This document shows, piece by piece, positions 1 to 6,271 of a stretch of 15,325 nt of DNA. A program made the translations under genes and the position numbers. The notes under the pieces were generated by a model. The model searched no databases. It was not told the DNA's origin and worked only from the letters and a program-made list of their open reading frames with translations. Origin of the DNA: Verrucomicrobiales bacterium (GTDB taxonomy: Bacteria > Verrucomicrobiota > Verrucomicrobiia > Limisphaerales > JAFMIX01); assembly GCA_017853785.1 (NCBI GenBank), contig JAFMIX010000021.1, positions 1 to 15,325 of the forward strand, given 5' to 3'. The first letter of the stretch is position 1, and each line of letters starts with the position of its first letter.

Positions 1-83
1 ATCGCCGCCAGCGCGAACGGCAGCGCGAAGACCGTGTGCGAGAAACGCACGAACGAAGCCCATTTTTGTATGACGGAAAACAT
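1..83 (-). CDS. UbiA-family polyprenyltransferase, N-terminal fragment (runs off left edge)
   Basis: On the minus strand an ATG at 83-81 opens a frame that stays open to the window edge (27 codons). The start reads MFSVIQKWASFVRFSHTVFA and continues with LPFALAA. The stretch FVRFSHTVFALPFAL is the typical N-terminus of UbiA-superfamily membrane prenyltransferases (4-hydroxybenzoate octaprenyltransferase UbiA and the futalosine-pathway MqnP), which attach a polyprenyl tail to an aromatic quinone precursor in the inner membrane. The Asp-rich diphosphate-binding motifs would lie beyond the edge and cannot be checked. It follows ubiX in the same direction after a 92-bp gap filled by a hairpin repeat, which supports a quinone-biosynthesis role. 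No clear Shine-Dalgarno site precedes the ATG. Family assignment is fairly sure; whether it serves ubiquinone or menaquinone is open. Confidence 0.72.
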   Translation of the reverse strand, partial: MFSVIQKWASFVRFSHTVFALPFALAA

Positions 84-88
84 TTTTT

Positions 89-169
89 AACGCAAAGGCG
101 CCAGGACGCAAAGACGCAGAGGAAAAGACAAAACAGCTTTGCGCCCTTGCAGCTTTGCGTCTTTGCGTT
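89..169. repeat. Imperfect inverted repeat, AACGCAAAG-type interspersed element
   Basis: The left arm 89-121 begins AACGCAAAG and contains GACGCAAAGACGCAGAG. The right arm 137-169 ends TTTGCGTCTTTGCGTT. Taken as reverse complements the two 33-nt arms match at 25 positions, including the outer nine (89-97 with 161-169), around an A-rich loop 122-136. The element nearly fills the space between ubiX (stop at 176) and the ubiA-like start (83). From memory, repeats of this wording are scattered through verrucomicrobial and planctomycete genomes and are often mis-annotated as short proteins. In RNA it would fold into a long hairpin between two co-oriented genes and might affect mRNA stability or termination; that role is inference. 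Confidence 0.7.
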
Positions 170-175
170 GAATTC

Positions 176-733
176 TCACTCCCGCTCCTCCGCCCAGCGC
201 GGGGCAAGTTCGTTCGGGATGCCCATGTGGTCGAGCACACGCGCTACCACGGTGTCGGCGAGTTCGACGGCGGTCTTGGCGCCGGAGTAAAAGCTCGGAT
301 TCGCGGGGATCAAGGTCGCGCCGGCGAGCAGCAGCAGCTCGAAGTTTTTCACATGGACGAGACTGAGCGGCGTTTCGCGCGGGACGAGGATGAGTTTCTT
401 CTTTTCCTTGAGCACCACGTCGGCGGCGCGAAGCAGGACGTCTTCGCTGTAGCCGTGGGCGATGCGGCCCAGCGTGCCCATCGTGCAAGGGATGACGACC
501 ATCACGTCCGGCGGATTCGAGCCGCTGGCGAAAGGGGCGTTCATGCTTTTGAGGCCGTGTGCTTTCACGCCGGCGGGCAACCGCAGGCCCTCGGGCAATT
601 CCGTGGCGATGACTTGCTGGGCGTAGTTGCTCTGCACGACGTGGACCTCGTGCACCTGCGGGTCGAGGTGGTTGAGCAGGCGTTGCGCGTAGAGCGAGCC
701 GCTGGCCCCGGTGATGGCGACAAGAATTTTCAA
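176..733 (-). CDS. ubiX: UbiX-family flavin prenyltransferase
   Basis: The 185-residue product has the usual UbiX length. UbiX joins dimethylallyl phosphate to FMN to make prenylated FMN, the cofactor of UbiD-type decarboxylases in quinone synthesis. Visible hallmarks are the N-terminal beta strand with GASG (residues 9-12), the serine of VVQS at about 35, PCTMGTL (82-88), the RAADVVLKE helix (102-110) and PRETPL (118-123), all in family order. The start is a TTG at 733-731: an in-frame TGA at 745-743 excludes a longer form, and residue 1 falls exactly at the family N-terminus (MKILVAITGASG). No Shine-Dalgarno site is evident. A UbiA-family gene follows in the same direction, so the two probably act in one quinone pathway. 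No UbiD gene is visible here. Identification is secure. Confidence 0.95.
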   Translation of the reverse strand: MKILVAITGASGSLYAQRLLNHLDPQVHEVHVVQSNYAQQVIATELPEGLRLPAGVKAHGLKSMNAPFASGSNPPDVMVVIPCTMGTLGRIAHGYSEDVLLRAADVVLKEKKKLILVPRETPLSLVHVKNFELLLLAGATLIPANPSFYSGAKTAVELADTVVARVLDHMGIPNELAPRWAEERE

Positions 734-752
734 GCGCGCAAATCATGGCGCG

Positions 753-768
753 GCCCGGCGCGCCGGGC
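753..768. repeat. Perfect 16-bp GC palindrome upstream of ubiX
   Basis: GCCCGGCGCGCCGGGC reads identically on both strands. It sits 20 bp upstream of the ubiX TTG start, in the divergent ubiX/recF gap. It could be a dyad operator or form a 6-bp stem with a CGCG loop in the ubiX leader. With no flanking evidence and a GC-rich background the function is unknown. Confidence 0.4.
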
Positions 769-784
769 AAGTGCGGGTTAAGAG

Positions 785-839
785 AATAAGGAAAGCAGGA
801 AGGCAGAAAATAGCTTCCTGAATTCCTGGCTTCCTCATT
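785..839. repeat. Imperfect inverted repeat, AGGAA..CAGGAA-type interspersed element
   Basis: The left arm 785-806 contains AGGAAAGCAGGAAGGCAG. The right arm 818-839, read as reverse complement, contains AGGAAGCCAGGAATTCAG. The arms match at 17 of 22 positions around an 11-nt loop. The element lies in the divergent ubiX/recF intergenic region and differs in wording from the repeat at 89-169, so it is a second repeat family. It resembles purine-rich hairpin repeats recalled from verrucomicrobial genomes; mobility or regulatory function is not shown. Confidence 0.5.
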
Positions 840-846
840 AAATCCT

Positions 847-862
847 CGCCGAGAAATCGGCG
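847..862 (+). other. Short hairpin (6-bp stem, GAAA loop) before recF
   Basis: CGCCGA-GAAA-TCGGCG forms a perfect 6-bp stem capped by GAAA, ending 18 nt before the recF GTG. No T-tract follows, so it is not an intrinsic terminator on the plus strand. It may be a leader hairpin for recF or chance in GC-rich DNA. Confidence 0.3.
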
Positions 863-880
863 GCGATTCATTATCCGCGC

Positions 881-1969
881 GTGCATCTGGCCCATCTGCG
901 ACTCCGCGACTTCCGCAATTACCCGCGGTTGGACGTGGATTTTGCGCCCGGCTGTCACGTCCTGCTCGGCGACAACGCACAGGGCAAGACGAACATCCTC
1001 GAAGCGATCTATCTCATGGCCACGTTGCGTTCCTTTCGTGGCGTGGGCGGCGCGCAGATGGTGCGGCACGGCGCGAAAGGCTACTTCGTCGGCGGCAACG
1101 TCGTCGGGCAGGGCGGGCACGAGATCAAGATGTATTGGTCCGCGAGCGAGCGGAAGTTGGCGCGGGATGGCCGGCCGGTGAAAAAGCTGGGCGAATTTCT
1201 TGGGGCGTTGCGCGCGGTGGTGTTCTGCACGGAAGATTTATTGCTCGTCAAAGGCACCAGCCGCATCCGGCGCCGGTTTCTGGATCTGATGCTCACGCAA
1301 ACGCACCCGACTTATTTGCCGCTGTTGCAGCGTTACGCGCTGGCGTTGCGGGCGCGCAACGCGCTGCTCAAGCACCGCATCGTGGACGAAGCCGCGCTGG
1401 AAAGCTTCTCGACCGAACTCGTGAAGCTCGGCAACGAGCTCATCCGCTTCCGCACCGAACTTGCGCCGAAGCTCTCGCCGCTCACGCGGCTGGCGTATCG
1501 GCGCATTTCGAACGACGCGGAGGAATTGCGCATCGAATATCAGTCGAGCGTGAAAGCGGATTTCGCTGTGGAACTGGCGCAGGCGCACAAACGCGAACGG
1601 ACGTTCCGCGCCACGCTGGTGGGGCCGCACCGGGATGAATTGCAGTTCACGCTCAACGGCAAGTCCGCCGCGCAGTTCGGCAGCGAGGGGCAGAAGCGCA
1701 CCCTCGCCATCGCGCTGAAGATGGCGCAGGCAGAATATCTCACGGGCATCCACGGCAGCGCGCCGGTGCTGCTGATTGACGACGTGATGGGTGAACTCGA
1801 TGCGAAGCGCCGCGCCGGCCTGCTGCCGCTACTCCAACACGCGCGCAAGACGAGCGGACAGGTCTTCATGACCTGCACGGAGGAGAATTGGCCACGCGAA
1901 TTGGGGAAGGATTTGCAGCGCTGGGAGGTTCGGGCCGGCGCGCTGCGGCGGAACGAAGATCGAAGATAG
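881..1969 (+). CDS. recF: RecF, DNA replication and repair ATPase
   Basis: The product has 362 residues, the usual RecF length. RecF is an SMC/ABC-like cytoplasmic ATPase that works with RecO and RecR to load RecA at single-strand gaps. The N-terminus MHLAHLRLRDFRNY is typical. Walker A is GDNAQGKTN (30-38), followed by ILEAIYL; the ABC signature is SEGQKR (268-273), Walker B PVLLIDD (295-301), and ELDAKR (305-310) forms the D-loop region. VGPHRDEL (247-254) is the conserved family block before the signature. Translation starts at a GTG (881-883) without a visible Shine-Dalgarno site. It is not next to dnaA, dnaN or gyrB here; trpS follows 101 bp downstream on the same strand. The last residues, LRRNEDRR, lie in DNA resembling a 'GAAGATCGAAGAT' repeat and may be a local extension. 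Confidence 0.96.
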   Translation: MHLAHLRLRDFRNYPRLDVDFAPGCHVLLGDNAQGKTNILEAIYLMATLRSFRGVGGAQMVRHGAKGYFVGGNVVGQGGHEIKMYWSASERKLARDGRPVKKLGEFLGALRAVVFCTEDLLLVKGTSRIRRRFLDLMLTQTHPTYLPLLQRYALALRARNALLKHRIVDEAALESFSTELVKLGNELIRFRTELAPKLSPLTRLAYRRISNDAEELRIEYQSSVKADFAVELAQAHKRERTFRATLVGPHRDELQFTLNGKSAAQFGSEGQKRTLAIALKMAQAEYLTGIHGSAPVLLIDDVMGELDAKRRAGLLPLLQHARKTSGQVFMTCTEENWPRELGKDLQRWEVRAGALRRNEDRR

Positions 1970-2037
1970 CGGGTGGAAGATGGCGAAACGCTCGGGCAAT
2001 TTTCCAACTTCCTTGCTGCGTCCTCGTTTTCAAGCTT

Positions 2038-2058
2038 TGCCGCGCCGGCGGTTCGGCA
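2038..2058 (+). other. Small inverted repeat in the trpS leader
   Basis: TGCCG (2038-2042) and CGGCA (2054-2058) can pair, with the self-complementary CGCCGGCG inside the loop. The element ends 12 nt before the trpS ATG. It has none of the length or conserved elements of a T-box leader. Function is unknown and it may be chance. Confidence 0.22.
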
Positions 2059-2070
2059 TAAAGTTTCCGG

Positions 2071-3036
2071 ATGAGAATTTTGTCAGGCATCCAGCCCAGC
2101 GGCGCGCTGCATCTGGGAAATTATTTCGGCATGATGCAACCCGCCATCGCGCTGCAGGAAAAGGGCGAGGCGTTTTATTTCATCGCGGACTATCACTCGA
2201 TGACCTCGCTGTTTGACGCAGCGCAGCGGCGCAAAAACTCCCTCGACGTGGCACTGGACTTTCTCGCTTGCGGGCTCGACCCGCAAAAGGCCGTGTTTTT
2301 CCGCCAGTCCGACGTGCCGGAAGTCTGTGAACTCTCGTGGTTGCTGTCCACGCTCACGCCGATGTCCATGCTGGAAAAAGCGCACTCGTTCAAGGACAAG
2401 TCGGCGAAGGGCATCCCCATCAACCACGGCCTGTTTGCGTATCCCGTGCTGATGGCGGCGGATATCTTGATCTACGATTCCAACCTCGTTCCCGTAGGTC
2501 AGGATCAGAAGCAGCACGTCGAGATGACCCGCGACATCGCGATCAAGTTCAACGAGGCTTACGGCGAGACCTTCGTCATCCCCGAGCCGCAGATCCGCGG
2601 CGCGACGGCCAAAGTGCCGGGGCTCGACGGCGAGAAGATGAGCAAGAGCTACGGCAACACGCTCGAGATTTTCGGCGACGAAAAAGCGCTCCGTAAAAAA
2701 GTCATGGGCATCAAGATGGATTCGCGCCCGCCCGCCGAACCAAAGCCGGATGCCGACCAGAATCTCGCCATCCAACTGCTGAAACTCGTCGCGCCTGCGG
2801 AAGCCGCGGCAGATTTTGAAAACCGGCTGCGCGCCGGCGGCTTGGGCTACGGCGACCTGAAGAAGGCGCTGTTCGAGCACTACTGGAATCATTTCGCTGA
2901 AGCGCGGCAGAAACGCGCCGAACTCGCGGCCAACCTCGACCACGTCAATGAGGTTCTCGCCGATGGCGCGGCCAAAGCGCGGACGCTCGCACAAAAGGTC
3001 TTGCAGCGGGCGCGCAAGAATTGCGGACTGGAGTAG
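2071..3036 (+). CDS. trpS: Tryptophanyl-tRNA synthetase
   Basis: The 321-residue product is a class I aminoacyl-tRNA synthetase that charges tRNA-Trp in the cytoplasm. It opens MRILSGIQPSGALHLGNYFG; PSGALHLGN (9-17) carries the HIGH-type signature in its TrpRS form. The motif LAYPV-like FAYPVLMAADILIY (122-135) and VGQDQKQHVE (142-151) shape the tryptophan and adenylate pocket, and GEKMSKSYGN (187-196) is the KMSKS loop. Length and motif order are normal for bacterial TrpRS. The start at 2071 fits the family N-terminus exactly, though the upstream bases (AAGTTTCCGG) give at best a weak ribosome site. It follows recF in the same direction and ends 3 bp from the stop of the convergent esterase gene, so no separate terminator fits between them. 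Confidence 0.97.
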   Translation: MRILSGIQPSGALHLGNYFGMMQPAIALQEKGEAFYFIADYHSMTSLFDAAQRRKNSLDVALDFLACGLDPQKAVFFRQSDVPEVCELSWLLSTLTPMSMLEKAHSFKDKSAKGIPINHGLFAYPVLMAADILIYDSNLVPVGQDQKQHVEMTRDIAIKFNEAYGETFVIPEPQIRGATAKVPGLDGEKMSKSYGNTLEIFGDEKALRKKVMGIKMDSRPPAEPKPDADQNLAIQLLKLVAPAEAAADFENRLRAGGLGYGDLKKALFEHYWNHFAEARQKRAELAANLDHVNEVLADGAAKARTLAQKVLQRARKNCGLE

Positions 3037-3039
3037 CGG

Positions 3040-3771
3040 CTACTTCCGCTGGCGTGCGAGCAGCCAATCGTAGAACTTCGGGTTGGTGTAGGTTTCGGTC
3101 CAGGCGTCGTGCCCCGCTTCGGGATAGAGCGTCAGCTGCACGTCCTGGCAGCCGATTTTTTTCAAGTGGTCGACCATCCGCTGGGATTCCGCCGGCGGCA
3201 CGACCGGATCTTTCACACCGTGAAATGCCCAGACGCCGAGGGGCTTCATCGCGGCGGGTGGGGCGGTGAAGAGCTCGATGAAACTGCCGCCGCCGCAGAT
3301 CGGCGCGAGCGCGGCAAAGCGCTCCGGGTGCGCCGCGCCGAAACTCCAAGTGCCGAAACCGCCCATGCTGATGCCGGTGAGGTAGATCCGGGTTTCATCC
3401 ACGCGATATTGTTTCACGACGCGATCCAACAGCGCGAGCAGGACTTCATTGTCCCAATGTTGTCCCTTCGGGCATTGCGGCGCGATGATGATGAACGGAA
3501 AGTTGGTGCCCTGCTGCACGAGCTTGGGCGGGCCGTGCGTGGTCAGAAGCGCGAGGTCATCGCCGCGCTCGCCGGCGCCATGCAGAAAGATCAGCAGCGG
3601 CCAACTTTTGGCGGGAATAGCGGCGTAGTCCGGGGGCAGATAGGCCAGATACTTGGTAGCGATATTGCGGGTGAGGGTGGTTTTGAATTCTTCCGCCGCC
3701 AGCGGCGTGGCGGCGTTGGATTTTGTGGCCATGAGACAAAGTGCGGCGAGCAGCGGGAAAAGAATTTTCAT
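3040..3771 (-). CDS. Secreted alpha/beta-hydrolase esterase (PHB depolymerase/prolyl oligopeptidase-like)
   Basis: The chosen start at 3771 gives 243 residues beginning MKILFPLLAALCLMATKSNA, a cleavable signal peptide; GGAG lies 7 nt upstream. An in-frame ATG at 3795 would add eight residues before the signal and is less likely. The mature protein is an alpha/beta hydrolase: oxyanion-hole region FLHGAGE (62-68), nucleophile elbow GISMGG with Ser135, acid Asp188 in GVKDPVVP, and His221 in EAGHDAW. All three catalytic residues are present and in order. The family includes periplasmic or extracellular esterases such as feruloyl esterase-like and polyhydroxybutyrate depolymerase-like enzymes, so the substrate cannot be named. 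It lies 24 bp downstream of kdsD on the same strand and is probably co-transcribed with it. Confidence 0.88.
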   Translation of the reverse strand: MKILFPLLAALCLMATKSNAATPLAAEEFKTTLTRNIATKYLAYLPPDYAAIPAKSWPLLIFLHGAGERGDDLALLTTHGPPKLVQQGTNFPFIIIAPQCPKGQHWDNEVLLALLDRVVKQYRVDETRIYLTGISMGGFGTWSFGAAHPERFAALAPICGGGSFIELFTAPPAAMKPLGVWAFHGVKDPVVPPAESQRMVDHLKKIGCQDVQLTLYPEAGHDAWTETYTNPKFYDWLLARQRK

Positions 3772-3795
3772 GGGAACGCTCCGGCGACAGACCAC

Positions 3796-4767
3796 TCAAA
3801 CAATTTTCAATTTCGGCAGATCCTGCGAGTCCACGAGGCCGACCGGCTCGTTCTTGGCGTTGACGACGATGAGGTCGTCGATGTTGCGCTCGTTGAAGAT
3901 CTTGAGCGCCTCGACGGCGAGCGCGGTATCGCGGACGGTGATGGGCTTGGGGGTCATCACGGTCTTGAGCGGGCGGGCGAGGAGGTTTTCGTCGGCGGCC
4001 ATGTGGCGGCGAAAATCGCCGTCGGTGAAGACGCCGGCAAGTTTGCCGTGCGGGTTCACGACGGCGAGACTGCCGGACTTGGCGCGGGTCATGACCAGGA
4101 GCGCTTCCTTGACGGCGAGGGTTTCGCGGGCGACGGCGTTCCGCTCGCCGGCGCGCATGATGTCGCCGACGCGCATGAGGAGGGCGCGGCCGATGGCACC
4201 GGAAGGATGATTCCGGGCAAAGTCGCTCTGCTTGAAGCCACGGGCCTGGAGCAGCGCCATGGCAATCGCGTCGCCCATAACCAGCATGGCGGTGGTGCTG
4301 GAGGTGGGGGCGAGATTAAAGGGGCAGGCTTCCTTGGGGACTTTGACGTTGAGCACCGCATCACTGTGCCGGGCGAGGGTGGATTTCAATCCGCCGGTGA
4401 GGGCGACGATTTTGACGGAAAAGCGCTTCAAGGCAGGTAACAGTCCGATTAACTCCTCGGATTCGCCGGAGTAACTCAGGGCGAGGACCACATCGCCGTC
4501 GTTGAGAATGCCGAGGTCGCCGTGGAGCGCATCCACGCTGTTGAGCAGGACTGCGGTGGAGCCGGTGCTGGTGAGGGTGGCGGCGATTTTCGCCCCGATA
4601 TTGCCGGACTTGCCGATGCCGATGACGACGATTTTACCCCGCTGCCGCAGGGCTTCAGCGCTGATTTCGACGGTGCGCTGAAAAGATTCGTCCAACTGGG
4701 CGCGGACGGCTTTGAGCGCGGCGATTTGAATGTGGAAGACTTCGCGGGCTTGGGTGAGGATGCGCAT
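3796..4767 (-). CDS. kdsD: Arabinose-5-phosphate isomerase (KdsD/KpsF family)
   Basis: The 323-residue product converts ribulose 5-phosphate to arabinose 5-phosphate, the first step toward KDO of lipopolysaccharide, in the cytoplasm. An N-terminal SIS domain (about 30-200) shows GIGKSGNIG (50-58), HGDLG (82-86), SYSGES (98-103), CPFNLAPTSSTT (148-159) and HPSGAIGR (187-194, with the conserved His187). Two CBS domains follow: the first starts near VGDIM (200-204), the second near TVMTPKPITV. Length and domain order match E. coli KdsD. Upstream of the ATG at 4767 there is no strong Shine-Dalgarno site. The esterase gene follows, and the polysaccharide-export module diverges on the other side. 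Presence of the enzyme implies a KDO-containing LPS, hence a Gram-negative envelope. No other KDO gene is in the window. Confidence 0.95.
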   Translation of the reverse strand: MRILTQAREVFHIQIAALKAVRAQLDESFQRTVEISAEALRQRGKIVVIGIGKSGNIGAKIAATLTSTGSTAVLLNSVDALHGDLGILNDGDVVLALSYSGESEELIGLLPALKRFSVKIVALTGGLKSTLARHSDAVLNVKVPKEACPFNLAPTSSTTAMLVMGDAIAMALLQARGFKQSDFARNHPSGAIGRALLMRVGDIMRAGERNAVARETLAVKEALLVMTRAKSGSLAVVNPHGKLAGVFTDGDFRRHMAADENLLARPLKTVMTPKPITVRDTALAVEALKIFNERNIDDLIVVNAKNEPVGLVDSQDLPKLKIV

Positions 4768-4807
4768 CGGAAGCCAGTTTGCCCATGCGCCGGGGCGGTT
4801 TCAACCA

Positions 4808-4839
4808 ATTATCGAACTCCCCAGGCCGCAAAAAGTCAA
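4808..4839 (-). promoter_or_regulatory. Possible kdsD promoter
   Basis: On the minus strand TTGACT (4839-4834) and GATAAT (4813-4808) each match a sigma-70 hexamer at five of six positions, but the spacer is 20 bp, longer than the usual 16-18. The -10 box is about 40 bp upstream of the kdsD ATG. The spacing makes this a weak call. Confidence 0.25.
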
Positions 4840-4859
4840 AAACCGGGGTAGATTTCACG

Positions 4860-4888
4860 TTGACAATGGTCTGCGGGTCGGGGAAAAT
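4860..4888 (+). promoter_or_regulatory. Possible sigma-70-type promoter for the polysaccharide-export module
   Basis: TTGACA at 4860-4865 is a perfect -35 hexamer. A 17-bp spacer leads to GAAAAT (4883-4888), four of six matches to TATAAT. The site lies in the 190-bp divergent gap between kdsD and the barrel gene, giving a leader of roughly 60 nt before the ATG at 4958. Sequence match only; the sigma-factor preference of this organism is unknown. Confidence 0.35.
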
Positions 4889-4957
4889 TTCCGGAAGAGT
4901 TATTGCTGGCCAGGGATTTTTGATGTAAACATACGCACGTAGCAAACGACAACCGTT

Positions 4958-6214
4958 ATGAAAAAATTAATTGCGTCTGCGGGATTGGTGGCTTTAGGGG
5001 CTTCTCTTTCACAAGCTGCCAGCCCCTTCAGCGGCGACGGAGACAAACCGTGGAATACTTCACTGACGGTGCGCGGTTTTTACGACGACAACTACTACCT
5101 GGCTTCCGTTTCCACAAACCGCCAGGAAAGTTTCGGGGTTGAAGTCCGTCCTTCCGTCGGGCTTCGCCTCACCGGGCTACAGACGAGTTTCGGCGCGAAC
5201 TACACCTATTCGATGCGGTACTACGATGACCGCAAGAAAAACACCGCCGACCACTCCCACGAGTTCAACACCTGGTTGATGCACACCTTCTCCGAGCGCT
5301 ACTCCATCGATGTGGCAGACACATTCGTCATCGCACAGGAGCCCACGCTGCTGGACCCCACCGGAGCCATCGTGACCCGCTCCAACGGCAACAACCTCCG
5401 CAACGACGGCACCGCCAAATTTCACGCACAACTCACCCGGCTACTGGAAGTCGTCCTCGGCTACCGCAATGTGCTCGTGGACTACGAGAACAAGGGAGGC
5501 AACGCCGCGTCGCCCAGCTACACCGGCCTGTTGGACCGCATGGAACACACCGCGAACATCGACTTGCGCTGGCAGTTCCGCCCGGAAACCGTCGGCATTT
5601 TCGGCTATCAATACGGATTCAATGACTATACCGGCAAGGAAGCCATCGGATTTTTCGGTTTGACTCCGCTCATGAGCGAAAGCCGCAATTCCCGATCGCA
5701 TTACGTCTACGCCGGCATCGAACACAGCTTCCTCCGCAACCTTACCGGTTCGGCCCGCGCGGGAGCACAGTTTATTGATTACTACAACACTCCCACTGGC
5801 GACAGTACCGTCAGCCCCTACGCCGACTTAAACCTCCGCTACACCTACGGCGTGGGCAGCTATGTGGAAGTCGGCTTCCAGCACCAGCGCAACGCCACCG
5901 ATGCCTTTAGCGCTTCCACCACCAGCATCACCACCGACCAGGAATCCTCCTCATTCTACGGAGCCATCAACCACGCCTTCACGCCGAAGCTCATCGCCAA
6001 CCTGAACGGACGCTACCAGATGTCCACCTACAATGGTGGCAGCCTCAACAACCAGACCGACGACATCCTCATGGTCGGCGTGAGCTTGGAATATCATATC
6101 AACCGCCACCTGGCCGCCGAAGTTGGCTACAACTACGACATGGTCGCCTCCAATCAAAGCGGCCGCGACTACGACCGGAACCGTGTCTTCCTCGGCATGA
6201 CGGCCAGCTACTAA
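4958..6214 (+). CDS. Outer-membrane beta-barrel protein of a polysaccharide-export locus (BBP2-like)
   Basis: The 418-residue product begins MKKLIASAGLVALGASLSQA, a signal peptide with likely cleavage after Ala20 or Ala21. The rest is a chain of alternating polar/aromatic segments with short turns (for example LTVRGFYDDNYYLAS, SFGANYTYSMRYYDDRK, YGVGSYVEVGFQHQR, LAAEVGYNYDMVAS) and ends in FLGMTASY, with the terminal aromatic residue expected of a BAM-inserted outer-membrane barrel. The opening GFYDDNYYLAS resembles the 'YDDN' start of BBP2-type porins linked to exopolysaccharide and exosortase loci; family membership is inferred from this style rather than a catalytic motif. It directly precedes a Wzc-like gene and a short OPX gene, so an exit-pore role for polysaccharide is plausible. 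No Shine-Dalgarno site precedes the ATG. Confidence 0.82.
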   Translation: MKKLIASAGLVALGASLSQAASPFSGDGDKPWNTSLTVRGFYDDNYYLASVSTNRQESFGVEVRPSVGLRLTGLQTSFGANYTYSMRYYDDRKKNTADHSHEFNTWLMHTFSERYSIDVADTFVIAQEPTLLDPTGAIVTRSNGNNLRNDGTAKFHAQLTRLLEVVLGYRNVLVDYENKGGNAASPSYTGLLDRMEHTANIDLRWQFRPETVGIFGYQYGFNDYTGKEAIGFFGLTPLMSESRNSRSHYVYAGIEHSFLRNLTGSARAGAQFIDYYNTPTGDSTVSPYADLNLRYTYGVGSYVEVGFQHQRNATDAFSASTTSITTDQESSSFYGAINHAFTPKLIANLNGRYQMSTYNGGSLNNQTDDILMVGVSLEYHINRHLAAEVGYNYDMVASNQSGRDYDRNRVFLGMTASY

Positions 6215-6231
6215 ACCAATGTTCCTGCTTC

Positions 6232-6267
6232 GGGGCTGGACGCTCACGCGCTAGCCCCTCTTTTTTT
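6232..6267 (+). terminator. Rho-independent terminator or attenuator between barrel gene and wzc
   Basis: GGGGCT (6232-6237) pairs with AGCCCC (6253-6258). An inner CGC/GCG stem with a TCAC loop stacks inside, and the stem is followed at once by TCTTTTTTT (6259-6267). This is a textbook intrinsic terminator, 17 nt after the barrel stop codon. The T-tract ends only 4 nt before the wzc ATG at 6272, so readthrough or a promoter inside the upstream gene is needed to express wzc. Confidence 0.8.
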
Positions 6268-6271
6268 GACT

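Noticed and set aside
36..290. Short plus-strand frame across the 89-169 repeat
   Set aside because: Its TQRRQDAKTQRK-like sequence is translated repeat DNA, a common annotation artefact, and it lies antisense to ubiX and the ubiA-like gene.
87..980. Open frame of 297 codons on the minus strand
   Set aside because: It overlaps ubiX out of frame and runs into recF on the other strand; its composition is Arg/Pro/Ala-rich and its end is read from the hairpin repeat.
1970..2070. T-box or trp leader before trpS
   Set aside because: The gap is only 101 bp, with no T-box sequence, specifier stem or Trp-rich leader peptide seen.
3109..4440. 443-codon open frame on the plus strand
   Set aside because: It is antisense to the esterase and kdsD, whose motifs are complete; the frame is open only because of GC-rich codon use.
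4903..4925. Possible sigma-54 promoter (CTGGCCAGGGATTTTTGATG)
   Set aside because: The -24 GG is present but the required GC of the -12 element is missing at the right spacing.
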